Assembly: GCF_018812025.1 (NCBI RefSeq)
Contig: NC_063049.1
Coordinates: 36,027,447-36,091,446 of the forward strand
Direction of reading: 5' to 3'
Length of the DNA stretch: 64,000 nt
From: Megalobrama amblycephala
Lineage: Eukaryota; Chordata; Actinopteri; Cypriniformes; Xenocyprididae
This document shows positions 1 to 13,242 of this stretch, piece by piece; positions within the stretch are counted from its first letter, which is position 1, and every line of letters begins with the position of its first letter. The notes under the pieces were generated by a model. The model ran no database searches, had not been told where the DNA came from, and worked only from the letters and a program-made list of their open reading frames with translations. The translations under genes and the position numbers were made by a program.

Positions 1-1594
<1,594 letters not shown>

Positions 1595-1850
1595 CCAGTT
1601 GTTGTGAGGAAGTTTATGTTATTTCACCGTCTGGCGTTGAAGCAGGACGATCTCTTCATCAGGCTGCTCTCTCCGTCCAACCATCATTTTATTACCATCC
1701 TGGATTTTTGCTGACTTTCTCCGAACAATCTTCAAACTGAGATGTATTCCCGTAGAGCAGAGGAGCAGGTTTATTCTACGACCGTATTTCATCCGACCTG
1801 ACGTCAATCTCTCACCTGCTTGCGATGTGCGCAGCGTCAGTGCGCTCGTG
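1595..1850 (-). promoter_or_regulatory. probable mfsd6 5' untranslated exon and promoter
   Basis: On the minus strand a consensus donor (CTGG then GTAAGTGAG) ends an exon at 1595. The sequence at 1790-1860 is richer in CG dinucleotides than its AT-rich surroundings, as expected near a vertebrate promoter. A perfect palindromic cAMP-response element, TGACGTCA, is at 1799-1806. The transcription start is not visible, so the upstream boundary is approximate. No long open frame joins to the ATG at 495, so the exon is taken as non-coding. Confidence 0.5.
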
Positions 1851-2265
1851 GGACTGCCTTCATTTCCACTGATGTCATTAGCAACAGTGACACCCTATTT
1901 CGTTTTTTAATTGCTGATTATTTATTTATTATTATTTTTTTTATTTTATTTGACGTTTTCCCGTATAGTCTCTAACCAAGAGATGTCTAAGGTGAAGCAG
2001 ATGTGTTGAATCAAAATAGACTTTAATGTCGTTTAATATAGTTATTTTCTAGGGTTAAATTACTGCTGGATTTAAAAGGCATTTTAATATGAAATATGAT
2101 TCCATCTCTTAAACTTTTTTCCCCTGAGTATACAGAATAGCATAACCATTTATTTTGACCGGAGAGCTCGTGCAGTATAATCCAACTCTAGATATTGTGA
2201 TAAAACAGCGACATCTACCGGCGCAAAATAAAGCTAAAATCCATGAAAGACTAAGATACAGTCTT

Positions 2266-3059
2266 TTAAAGGGTTAGTTCACCCAAAAACGAAAATAATG
2301 TCATTAATTACTCACCCTCATCTCGTTCTACACCTGTAAGACCTTCGTTCATCTTTGGAACACAAATTAAGATATTGTTGATGAAATCCAATGGCTCAGT
2401 GAGGCCTCCATTGAGAGCAAAGCCATTCAAACTCTCAAGGTCCATAAAGGTACTAAAAACATATTTAAATCAGTTCATGCGAGTACAGTGGTTCTATCTT
2501 AATATTATAAAGTGACTAGAATACTTTTTGTGCGCCAAAAAAAACAAAACAAGATAACGACTTTTCAAAATATATCTATATGAGCCGATTTCAAAACACT
2601 GCTTCATGAAGCTTCTGAGCTTAATGAATCTTTTGTTTCGAATTAGTGATTCGGATCTCCTATCAAACGGCTAAACTGCTGAAATCACGTGACTTTGGAG
2701 CTCCGATTCACTGATTTGATTTGTAAAGCTCCGAAGCAGTGTTTTGAAATCGGCCCATCACTAGATATTGTTAAAAAGTCGTTATTTTGTTTTTTGGCGC
2801 ACAAAAGGTATTCTTGTCACTTTATAATATTAAGATAGAACCACTGAACTCACATGAATGTTATATGTTTTAGTAGCTTTATGGATCTTGAGAGTTACAA
2901 TGGCTTTGCTCTCAATGGAGGCCTCACTGAGCCATCAGATTTCATCAAAAATATCTTAATTTGTGTTCTGAAGAGGAACAAAGGTCTTACGGGTGTGGAA
3001 CAACAGGGGGTGAGTAATTAATGACGGAATTTTCATTTTTGGGTGAACTAACCCTTTAA
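2266..3059. mobile_element. long-inverted-repeat MITE, TTAAAGGGTTAGTTCACCC family, copy 1
   Basis: The left end TTAAAGGGTTAGTTCACCC and the right end GGGTGAACTAACCCTTTAA are inverted copies. The similarity continues inward for much of the element, so the two halves form a near-palindrome (for example TGAGGCCTCCATTGAGAGC on the left and its complement on the right). There is no coding capacity. Other full, deleted or truncated copies lie at 15327-15765, 37252-38045, 51003-51466 and 60782-61063. I recall this as an extremely common cyprinid element of the Angel-like fold-back type; the exact library name is not certain. Confidence 0.88.
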
Positions 3060-3136
3060 ACTTTTAGAAAAACGTCACTAACAAGTAGCTACCAATCTTG
3101 CATATAAAATATAGGTCTATAACTATTAATCTAATC

Positions 3137-4002
3137 CAGTGGTTCCCAAACTTTTTAGCTTGGAGTACCCCCTGAAGGGATCTTTCTGCATACACCCTCG
3201 CTTCCACTTCGACTGCAGTCACACCTTTACCATTAAGCGACAATATTTGCCCCCTAAATTGATTTTCCAGTGCATTTTTTTACCTTTATGAATAACTTTA
3301 TAAAAATAAATAATGTTTTAAATAAAAAATGTTCAATAGAGAAAAATGCAATGATGGTAAACTAAAATCGCCAGTAGGTGTCAGCAAGTGTTGACTTGTT
3401 CACTGTTTTTATGAGTGAGTCATCGAGTCATTCATTCAGTAACAAAGCAAGTGGCTGTAAATGAATCAGTGAATCATTAACTCTCACGAATCACGATTCG
3501 TTCAAAGGGCAACGTGACGTTCCATAACTTTATATATGTGGCTATTTAACATTTGTATTCTTCTAAAGCTCTGATTTTGTACGCTTGACTGAACTGTTTG
3601 CTTTATTTCTTATTGTATATTCTTATACCTTTTATAATGGCTATTACTGATCATTAAAACTGACATTTAACAAAAAGAGACAGGGTTTTGTTGTATGTTA
3701 TAGCCTATTTCATTTCATTACAGTGAAGATAATCAGAGTATGCACAAATAGTATTACATTTAATATTTTTGAAATATATACGAAAAGAGGCAGGGTTGTT
3801 TAATATTTCGTTTTGTTATAAATATAAGCAGACATTGCAGATAATCAGTCACTTGTTGCCTGAGGCTATTAATGTTTTTGTTTGTTTTTTAAATAAAACG
3901 AAAGAGGCAGAGTGGTGTTTTATAACACATTTCGTTTTATTGTTGGCTAAAATATACATAAAGAGATAACCGCAGTAGCCAGAGCGAGCTGAGTGACATT
4001 AT
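3137..4002. mobile_element. hAT-like remnant with internal imperfect triplication
   Basis: The sequence starts with CAGTGGTTCCCAAACTTTTT, which resembles the terminal inverted repeat of Charlie-like hAT elements, but no matching right end is evident. Between about 3674 and 3960 a unit of about 110-117 bases, beginning near AAAGAGGCAGGGT and containing TTTCGTTTT, occurs three times with divergence (near 3674, 3783 and 3900). Short open frames here are not gene-like. Confidence 0.45.
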
Positions 4003-4917
4003 CAGTGGCGGTTCTAGACCATTTCAACTGGGGGGCCAAGCTGGGGCCAGTTACATTTAGACCTTATTGTTGTCAAATCATTTTCTGCACTGGGTATCGT
4101 TAAGGTTTTAACGGTATTACTACTCTTATCGATACTGCTTATCATTCCGGTACTTTAACGGTATTCTTATCTGCACTTTTTGTTTATATATAATATAATA
4201 TAATATAATATATAAAAAGAGCTGAATTAACTAGTTTGCTTTATATTATATAGTGTCTGGCATTTTTGGTCTTTTATTTAAGATACAGTGAGAACATGAA
4301 CAAAAGAAACAAAGTAAAACAAACTGACAAATACAATAAAACAAAGATACAAATGAAATAAAGTGCTTTCATTTGTTCATGTGTTCAGGTAAGTAATATA
4401 GGCCTAACCTATAAAAGAAATCTAAGTAACCAAATGTAAAATAACACTGCATGGTTTTCACAGCATACATTAATATATTAATGCCTATTAAAGCTAACTA
4501 TATTCAGATAAAGAGCTGTAAGTGATTTTCTCTTTGCATTTTGTTGTTTGATTAACATTGGCACAATTGTCAGAAGGTGACTGCTGTCACTTTAAGACAA
4601 TAGATATTAACACACATCGGATTTCCTCCCAGCTGTTCATGTACACTTAGGATACAAATTTCGGTCATTTTAACACATTTTTGTGTGTATCTGATCGCTT
4701 GGACGTGCCCCTGAAGCCCAACGTGTAATTTGTTTGTCGACTTGCGATCCGTTTTGGAGCGCGCACACATTTCAGCCTGAGGAACAGCGTCTCTTGCGTG
4801 GATTATTGTGCTTTCAGCGTTTTAAACCGTTGATAATAAATTATCAAACATTTACTGCAATTTAGCAACAGTAAAGACTGCATTTTACAACAGTCACCGA
4901 TTGTGCTGATTCTGACG

Positions 4918-6287
4918 TTAAAGGTCCCATGGCATGAAAATTTCACTTTATGAGGTTTTTTAACATTAATATGAGTTCCCCTAACCTGCATATGGTCCCC
5001 CAGTGACTAGAAAAGGCGATGGGTGTGTAAACCGAGCACTGGGTGTTTTGCTTCGCGTTTGATAAATTAAAGCTCAGACGACCCAATCTGGAATCTTCCC
5101 CATATGTCGTCATAAGGGGAAAGGTTACCTCCCCTTTCTCTGCTTTGCCCGCCCATGAGAAAATGAGCTACTACAGTGAGATTCGAGCGCAATAGTTTTT
5201 TTTCCCTCGAGAGACACATCATGCCTTGTAAAGGAGAGAATCATGGCAGTTGCTCAGTGTTTGGATGTACAAATGAACACCTTAGTATTTTTTTTAGTTC
5301 CTTCATCCGAGCCTATGAAGAAGTGGGTTAATTTTATTTTCTCTGGTAATGCGCCGATACAACTTCCCATAGTTTTGTAGGTCTGCGCCACACATTTCAC
5401 CGACGACTGTTTCCTCAACGTGGGCCAATACTGCCCAGTTACTGTCGCTAATGTAAAGGTAACGTTAGACAGCAACAAGTGTGTGTGTGTGAATACACAC
5501 ACTGTAACGCGAGTGTTGTACATTTCTTTGTTGTTTGAAACCGTTCTGCTGTTGGCGCACGCGATATCCACATTTCCAGATTGCAGAGCTTGATGTAATT
5601 GTAATTGTAAAAACTTTTAAGATTTATGAAATATAAAATATGTAAACAGATAAATGATGTTGGCATGGTAACGTTAGCACATTTTCCACAATGGCACCTA
5701 TCCGAAAAGGTATTTGTAATAATGGCAGAGGACTAATTTAGTTGCGCTGGTTAGTGTCTATAGCTGATAATTATATACGATAGCAAATCAGAGCAACATG
5801 AAGAGCTAAAAATGTAGGCTAGCATTAGCTAACGTTACATGATAACTGTAACAGCATACATAAACCAACTAAAGTACCGTATCCAGACACAATGTTTTAA
5901 ACTAACCATTCGGAGATGTCCTGCTGTAGCCGCTGAGTTGCAACTTCTCCATCCGGATCAGATTCTGGTCAAACTGAAAACTTAAACGTGTCTACGGGCC
6001 ATTGCGATACATCCACTGTCAACATTAGCGAATGGTACCGTGGCCGCAAGCTAGTTAAGGCCACACCCACCCTCCACCTTGCCCCGCCTCTCTCCTCCTC
6101 ATTAGCATTTAAAGCTACAGACCCAGAAACGGCACGTCCTGAGGAAAGCTCATTGTGGGACTGGCTTGTAGTGGCTGAAATTCTGCACCAAGGCTGAATT
6201 TCGGGAAAGAGACTTCAGATACAGTACTAGGGACCACTTAGGCCTATATAAAAGCATCCAAAAAGTAGCATGTCATAGGACCTTTAA
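4918..6287. mobile_element. DNA transposon, TTAAAGGTCCCATGGCATG family
   Basis: The left terminus TTAAAGGTCCCATGGCATG is mirrored by GCATGTCATAGGACCTTTAA at the right. The internal text (for example TTCTGCACCAAGGCTGAATT) matches a repeat I know to be abundant in zebrafish. The element is about 1.37 kb and has no transposase, so it is non-autonomous. The open frame at 5988-6197 is part of this repeat and is not a gene. Confidence 0.8.
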
Positions 6288-6386
6288 GTTTTGGTTTAGG
6301 GAGGAAGGAACGAGCACAGCTGTGAAGAGAATGAAGGTGTGCTAGACGAAACTAGTTTTTAATAGTTTTACCTCAGGTATCTTCTG

Positions 6387-7886
6387 CAGTGTTGGTCACG
6401 TTGCTTTAAAAAAGTAATTAGTTATAGTTACTAGTTACTTCTCACAAATAGTAACGGAGTTAGTAACTGAGTTACATCATTATAAAAGTAACTAATTACC
6501 AGGGAAAGTAAGTATTGCGTTACTTTAAAAAAATAAAATAAAAATATGCCAAATAAATTGAATGCCCCCAATATTACATGTAAGTCTAAGAATAAATGCG
6601 ACTCCTGACTCATGATCCGCTCTTGCTCACGACATGAAATTTCTCTGTACTGTGTTGGTAGCCATTAAAGAAAACGTAGTTTCATATTTATGTTTAAATA
6701 GTCCTATGTTATGTTTTAAATCCATTTATTCGATTATGAAAAGTTAGTGAACAGCATGAGTAAGATGCATCATAAGATGCGCAAATATATCGGGAGACAT
6801 GGAGTGGGTCAGATAAGATTTTGACCACTTCATTAAGTTTTGCTTTGTAGAAAGCCTTTCTTTAAAGTGAATTTCGTTTTGTAAAAATTGTATCTTAATT
6901 TTAATCAATGTTTCATCTACCAATTGCTTTGATTTAATATATAACAAGCAAATATAGCAGACAATAAAATCATGACATGGAGGCGCGGGCGCGATCACTG
7001 GCGCGATCACTGGAGCGCATCTTATAGGCTAAATGAACCGAAACTCAGAGGCTGCTTGCCTCGCAGACATGAGAAATATATCTATAGAATGCTTGAAATA
7101 TCTACTTTAACGAAAATGAAGTTATTAAAAACGAAAAGAAAGAGGCTACTCTGATTATGTAGCCTAATCCGAATGAAATGTGCATTATCTCTCTAGGCGC
7201 GTCCATATGAGCAGATGATCAGCAATGAGAATCAGCAATGTCAACTTCATCTTTGCAGCCGACACTGATTCAGAAAACATTACTTTATTAATAAACAATT
7301 AAAATGTCTCCAGTCCTTACTGTTTTTGTCACACTCATAATCATTACTTTTGCCGGTTCTTTATGGCAATTATGCGTGCCATTGAGTGCTATATAGCCTT
7401 TATTATGTAAACGCTCCTTATTATGGTTTATTCTCTCCAGTATTTAAGAAATTAAATTAATATAAATGTGATTAGTCAACTAATAGCTTAAATGAACAAC
7501 TACTAGTCGACTGGAAAAAAAACTAATTTCACATATTTTCGATCAAGCATCAAAAAGGGTATTCTGGTTTGAGCTCTGCTGGCATGCTCTGACAGACACA
7601 CACACAGCGCATCGTACATTATTATCAGTTTAAAATTATATTTGTGTATGACTTACCGCAGCACACACCAGAGAAAAAAACTTTGCAGGTCCTATGGCTG
7701 AGAGAGAGCTTACCCGGATGAAAACCGCTTCAGTGAGCTCAATTATAGTAACGCGGCATTTTTTTTGTCAGTAACGGTAACGGCGTTGTAACGGGAGAAA
7801 AAGTAATTCGTTTGATTATTCGTTACTGAAAAAAGTAACGCCGTTAGTAACGCCGTTTATTTATAACGCCGTTATTCCCATCACTG
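6387..7886. mobile_element. hAT element, 1.5 kb, with 8-bp target duplication
   Basis: The element begins CAGTGTTGGTCACG and ends CCCATCACTG. It is flanked on both sides by the same 8-mer ATCTTCTG (6379-6386 and 7887-7894), the hallmark of hAT transposition. The subterminal regions are rich in the motifs AGTAACG and GTTACT, repeated many times at both ends and probably transposase-binding sites. No transposase frame is present. Confidence 0.88.
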
Positions 7887-8296
7887 ATCTTCTGTCTGAT
7901 CCTTGGAAGCCAAAATCAAAATCAAAAATAAAATTAGCTTAATATCACAGGCCTAAAGTGTAAGCAGACGTTTAGTTGTTTAGTTCTCTCCTCCATCGTC
8001 ACCATTAAACAGGGCTTTCAGGTGAGTGGCTGCGCGCGCTGTAGCTCCTCTCTTCTGGATTGCGAAAGCAAAAAATGCATCATACAGACTCAGCTGGCGA
8101 CTCTGGCGAGATAGAATTTGCAAGATAATGTCTATATAGCAATAATAAATGAACGTGTATTTTCTTCATAATTTCTCCAGTACCGATAGCAGAACCGTTA
8201 ATGTCAGAGCTTACTGATACACCGGTCTTTCATAATTTAGCCCCGGGGCCAATATAATACAGGTGTTGTGCCCAATTTTGACTCCCTGCCAAATTA

Positions 8297-9034
8297 TAGA
8301 GTACCTCAGGGATGACGCGTTTTTGTAGGCCAACCCGGAAATTAGCGGCGCACGGGTTCCCTTGATTGAAAGCCTATGCATTTTTTCCATAGACTTTTGG
8401 AAAATCGCAGAAAATAAGCTCTGTGTTTAACAAAGGGTTATATGACACTTACACGTTTTGTCTATCAAGATAATCTTTACAAGTTAAAACAACATAAATA
8501 CATTTTGAAGCCTAAATAAAGTCGTCAGATATAAAAAGCTAACAATAGGCTATAAACGGACTACAGCACACCATGTCGCAGATCAACGTCGTCACCACCA
8601 AGCTTCCTCAAACTTTATTTAGAAAACAACTCTATTTAAAAACATGCTCACTGATTATGATCTGCGCTGTGTATGAATACTTATCCACTTTTTCATGAGA
8701 AATGCTGTCCAAATGTCCTGTTTATCATGATGACGTCTAAAGTCCCCGCCAAAGGAAGTAGTCCCTTTTAGCAATTTGTTAGCAACCGCCGATTTTAAGA
8801 CACAGTAAAGGTTTAAAAAAATCACAAGCGGGTTATAACTGGTGTGCTTTATGTCATAGATCAAAACGTGAAAATATTTAGAGGCTTTGTTAACCACAGA
8901 CCTTATTTCAGGCGATTTAGCAAAAACCTATTCAAAAAACCCATAGACATTACGGCGTTGGAACCGGAAGCCCTAAAATGCTAACTCGATTCCGGGTTTT
9001 GCCTACAAAAATGCGTCATCCCTGAGGTACTCTA
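8297..9034. mobile_element. PIF/Harbinger-type MITE, intact copy
   Basis: Inverted ends of about 45 bases begin TAGAGTACCTCAGGGATGAC, with the complement at 8990-9034. TTA is duplicated at 8294-8296 and 9035-9037, fitting the TWA target preference of PIF/Harbinger elements. A second copy in opposite orientation follows at 9068-13226. No transposase is encoded; the short minus-strand frames inside both copies are repeat sequence. Confidence 0.75.
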
Positions 9035-9711
9035 TTACCCCCCTCGCTGAAGTCGCTATACCAGACAAAAGCCTCTAAATACTTTCAAGTTTTGATCTAT
9101 GACATAAAACACCAGTTATATAACCCACTTGTGATTTTTAAAACTTTTACTGTGTCTTAAAATCGGCGGTTGCTAACAAATTGCTAAAAGGGACTACTTC
9201 CTTTGGCGGGGTCTTTAGACGTCATCATGACAAATAGGACATTTGGACAGCATTTCTTATGAAAAAGTGGATAAGTATTCACAGCGCAGATCATAATCAG
9301 TGAGCATGTTTTTAAATAGAGTTGTTTTCTAAATAAAGTTTGAGGAAGCTTGGTGGTGACGACGTTGATCTGCGACATGGTGTGCTGTAGTCAGGCCCGG
9401 ATTAAGAACACATTGGGCCCTGGGGCTATAGCAACACCAAGGGCCCCCTTTCATCTGATTACCATGCCACAGTGTCTTGTACCACGAGATTTTTTTTTAA
9501 TTGTTATTATTTTTATATTTTTACAAATCTCATTTTATCAAATCATTTTATATAAGCACAAGCACACTAAATATTCCATGCTATTTAACACATTAAAAAC
9601 AAATGCATTAACTCCAGATATGAACTCCAAAAAAACAGGTTGCCAAAAGCAGCAAAAACATTTGGCATACTTCAGTCATACTTCCTCAATGATTACTTTA
9701 TCATGAATATT

Positions 9712-9955
9712 TTAAAGAGATAGTTCACCCAAAAATGAAAATTGTCATTACTTACATGTTACATGTTGGTAACCAGACAGTTGACGGCACCCATTGACTT
9801 CCATAGTAGGAAAAAGTCAGTGGGTGCCATCAACTGTCTGGTTACCAACCTTCTTTAAAATATCTTCTTTTGTGTTTAACACAAAAAAGAAACTCATACA
9901 TGTTTGGAACATCATGAGGGTGAGTAAGTATTTTTTGGGTGAACTATCACTATAA
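9712..9955. mobile_element. Angel-like fold-back MITE inside the hAT element
   Basis: TTAAAGAGATAGTTCACCC at the left is mirrored by GGGTGAACTATCACTATAA at the right. The middle is an almost perfect hairpin: TGGTAACCAGACAGTTGACG on one arm and the complement of this sequence on the other. This is a shorter relative of the family at 2266-3059. Confidence 0.85.
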
Positions 9956-10289
9956 ATAGGGTCTTACTATTAAATAGTCTTTTTTCTAACTTTAACAGAG
10001 CAGAAATCCTTAATGATTTCATTAAAATCCATGGTTCTAACAATTTGCATTGCATCTCAGTGCAACTCATGCATTCAGATGGAGATTTGTCCATCTGGTT
10101 TTCTATCTTGCATTTTATCTCAAAATGATAGATGTTATTTTAAAAATATAGAAATTAGCGGAAATAAGTTACTGCAGCCTCTTATTTACATGAAGTAAAG
10201 TAGAGCTGATTAATATTTTTAATGTGCATGATACATATTTTAAAATTGTATTGCATATATTGCTGACACAATAATTATTTCCTCTGATT

Positions 10290-11769
10290 AACACAAAATA
10301 AACTATTTTGAAGAATGTGGGTAACCAAACAGTTGATGGTCCCCAGTGATTTCCACATTATATATTTTTTTCCTACTATTGAAATTAATGGGGACCAGCA
10401 ACTGTTAGGTTACCCACATTCTTCAAAATATTTTCTTTTGTGTTCAACAGAAGAAAGAAACTCATTCAGGTTCAAAACAACTTGAAAGTGAGTATGTGAT
10501 GACCATAGACTGTAAAAAATATGGACGTAGCGTCCGTGACGTCACCCATAGAGTTCTGAACAGCAGTTCTGAAGCGTAAATGAGGCCGCGGCCATCTTAG
10601 CTGCACGTCACCGCACGTCACTCCCGGATAACTGAAAATGGGCAAAGAGGCGGGGAGGTGGTTTGAGCTGAAATGACTGGTTGCTGAAACCACGCCCGCC
10701 TAGCTCGACGTGACCATGTTAGCAGCAAAGGAGCTATCTATCTATCTTAGATACGATCTAAAATATTAATGAAGATAAGTTTTATCATCAAAAGGTTTAC
10801 TGTCAATCTACGGTGTTTTTTTTAAGATATAGATCCTCCAACACCAGTAGTGTTGGTTGTGCAAATAACAACATGGAAAATCAAATGGGACTTCATACCT
10901 TTATAATGAAATAGAGATCGCGAGATGAATCCAATCTGTGGCACTTGGGTAAAATATGAGTGTCCATTGCAAAACAAAAAAACATTTCACATTTCTTCTG
11001 AATGATCTGCTCTCTGTCATCGTTCTTCAAGAAAGGATGCAATCTGAGCAGCGATCGTATCTAACAAACAAATGAGCCTGTGTCCAAAGTATATTTTTTT
11101 CAAAATAGTGCAGCAGTTTTAGTTATAATATCCAAGCAGTGCTGTCGGATTATGATATCCTCCCGCCATTGTCATTGTAGTAAATCTCACAATCAAAACT
11201 TTCAGCCAATGCCACGATCCAACAACGTGTGTTCTGTTTCTTCCGCATACATGCACATCTACACAGACACACATCAGTCTCGAATATTATGCAGCAAGCC
11301 ATATTTTATAATTGTATAAAATAATCGAGTAAAAAAACACACATACGGCTGAGATGCCAAATTCAGCGGCAGCTGAGGTAACATGACGGCTCACAGACAG
11401 CAGCGCAAAATCTACCTGTCACTCAAGTGACCACGCCCTTAATTATGCAGAACTTTAAGGCTTAATATAATTTAAACGGATAAGTTATAAAAAATTCACC
11501 CCCCTCAGAGTTGTCATGAAGGGCAAAAATAGCAGTATAGACCAAAACCACAATTTGAACCAACTTGTAAACATGTTTTTTTCTGCTATAAACTTGGCCA
11601 ATTTAACATGGGACTCTATGAGATTCTGCTCTCTTTTGGAGCCTGTCCCTAGCGGCCAGTCGATGAATCGCAGTTTAAGTTACTTCCGTATTGGCTTCAC
11701 GAGAGAAAGGGGGAGGTTGCCGCTTGGTGATGACAGGATTTTAATTTTTGGGTGAACTATCCCTTTAAG
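10290..11769. mobile_element. Angel-like MITE, left-truncated and split by another insertion
   Basis: The hairpin body is at about 10290-10503 and the right end (AATTTTTGGGTGAACTATCCCTTTAA region) is at 11727-11769. The two parts join perfectly if 10504-11726 and one copy of the 8-mer GTGATGAC are removed. The left terminal repeat is not present. Confidence 0.82.
10504..11726. mobile_element. 1.2-kb insertion with 8-bp duplication, innermost layer
   Basis: The insert begins CATAGACTGTAAAAAATATG and ends GGTTGCCGCTTG. It is flanked by a perfect GTGATGAC duplication at 10496-10503 and 11727-11734. The 8-bp duplication suggests a hAT-like origin, but the two ends are not visibly inverted copies, so the class is open. 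No coding frame of note. Confidence 0.75.
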
Positions 11770-13242
11770 GACAAGGGTCCACATACTAACTATTAGGATG
11801 CTGTCACTTTAAGACCTGCACGCGCTCGATTTTCTCAACTCACTTCAGACATAACCAACTGTGTTTATGTAAACCTTTTGTGTATTTGACAGTATTATAG
11901 CGCAATCAGACGCGAAAGATGAAGTCCATAGTCAGGTGCTGTTTGACAGGCTTAAGTGTGTGTACACGCTTCGGGTGTATGGGGTCAGAAAAAGCGCATC
12001 TCAGAACAGCACACGAACGACAGGTTTAACTGGCAGGGCTTTAAAGCACATGCAAATAAATAACTTTTGTGATTGCGAATAAGTGCAGTGTCCCGTGAGT
12101 AACTCTACCGCTGTGTTAACATGTGATGTGAATGTGTCGAGGTCGAGTTGTACGGATGGAGGCACCAGCAGAACTGCAACTGAAAGGATGTGCTTCTAAG
12201 GCAGATAGTGGAGACAAATCACACGACATTGGTGTTCGTCAAAAAACAGTAGTTAAGTTAATTCGGGATTTTTACACGGGTGATGATGATGAGAGAAAAA
12301 CACTGACATTCTGAATTCAAACGGCAATAAAATCAATCGACTCGTCCCTGTAAATGTTGAAAACACCTTACGTTTTCATGAGAAACAATTACCATCCGAA
12401 TAGGGCTTGACTCGTTATAAGAATAATAACTTGCTGCAGCTGCTATCTCACCTTCTTCAGCATGTAAAGCACGCAGACCGGCGACGGTGTCGGTGGGTGA
12501 AGATAATTGTGAGCTGCCGCTGCAGGCGGGGTCTTACTGGCGCGGATGTTTTATGTGAACCGAAGTAGTTAGTTTTGGAATTTTTGCTGTAAGACTAGCA
12601 TCCCTTTTCTCCTTTTTAAGCTTATTTTTCCTTTTTTTGCGCACCACTATCACTTTTTTTTATCATTTTGAACACCAGCGAGGCTGAACAAGCAATAAAA
12701 GCCAATTTCCCATTTTCTAGTCTACATGCGATAGCATAACACAAAGAGGCGTTTCCCGATGTCATGGCGCAAATTGTAAAGTGATTTTGATTGGACGGTG
12801 ATTTATCAGTCAGGCACATTTTCCAATCATTTTTTCTTGTTATTTTATTAGACACAAATCAACCACTTGTCAATCTCATTTCCTCCAGCCAATCACGGGC
12901 CCCCTCTATCCGCGGGCCCTGGGGCTTCAGCCCCACCTAGCCCTTATGTTAATCCGGCCCTGGCTGTAGTCCGTTTATAGCCTACTGTTAACTTTTTATA
13001 TCTTACGACTTTATTTAGGCTTCAAAATCTATAAATGTTGTGTTAACTTGTAAAGATTATCTTGATAGACAAAACGTGTAAGTGTCATAACCCTTTGTTA
13101 AACACAGAGCTTATTATCTGCGATTTTCCAAAAGTCTATAGGAAAAATGCATAGGCTTTCAATCTAGGGAACCCGTGCGCCGTTAACTTCCGGGTTGGCC
13201 TACAAAAACGAGTCATCCGGGTAATAATTAGAATCGCTAGTG

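Larger units (their letters stand above)
9392..12962. mobile_element. hAT element, 3.6 kb, inserted in the Harbinger-type MITE
   Basis: The ends are CAGGCCCGGATTAA and TTAATCCGGCCCTG. The 8-bp target duplication GCTGTAGT is perfect (9384-9391 and 12963-12970). The interior carries GGGCCCTGGGGC near both ends. It has been invaded by the MITE at 9712-9955 and by another at 10290-11769. No intact transposase remains; the short frames at 12132-12314 and 12622-12855 show no domain that I recognise. Confidence 0.88.
9068..13226. mobile_element. second, inverted and interrupted copy of the 8297-9034 MITE
   Basis: The sequence at 9068-9391 is the reverse complement of roughly 8575-8885, and 12963-13226 continues as the complement of roughly 8300-8575. 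The two pieces are separated by the hAT element at 9392-12962. The end corresponding to 8886-9034 of the intact copy is missing. The 13226 end is more diverged than its counterpart. Together the two copies form a large inverted repeat. Confidence 0.8.
4003..13242. mobile_element. possible old hAT host element holding the nested stack
   Basis: The left edge CAGTGGCGGTTCTAGACC looks like a hAT terminal repeat. At 13228-13242 TTAGAATCGCTAGTG matches the inverted complement of that end at about 11 of 15 positions. The flanking 8-mers are GACATTAT (3995-4002) and GACGTTAA (13243-13250), 6 of 8 identical, as expected for an old hAT target duplication. If correct, this single element now contains every insertion listed between 4.9 and 13 kb. 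The evidence is suggestive only, because both ends have decayed. Confidence 0.35.

Noticed and set aside
5988..6197. 69-codon open frame with a proline-rich stretch
   Set aside because: It is an internal part of the TTAAAGGTCCCATGG repeat family, not a host gene.
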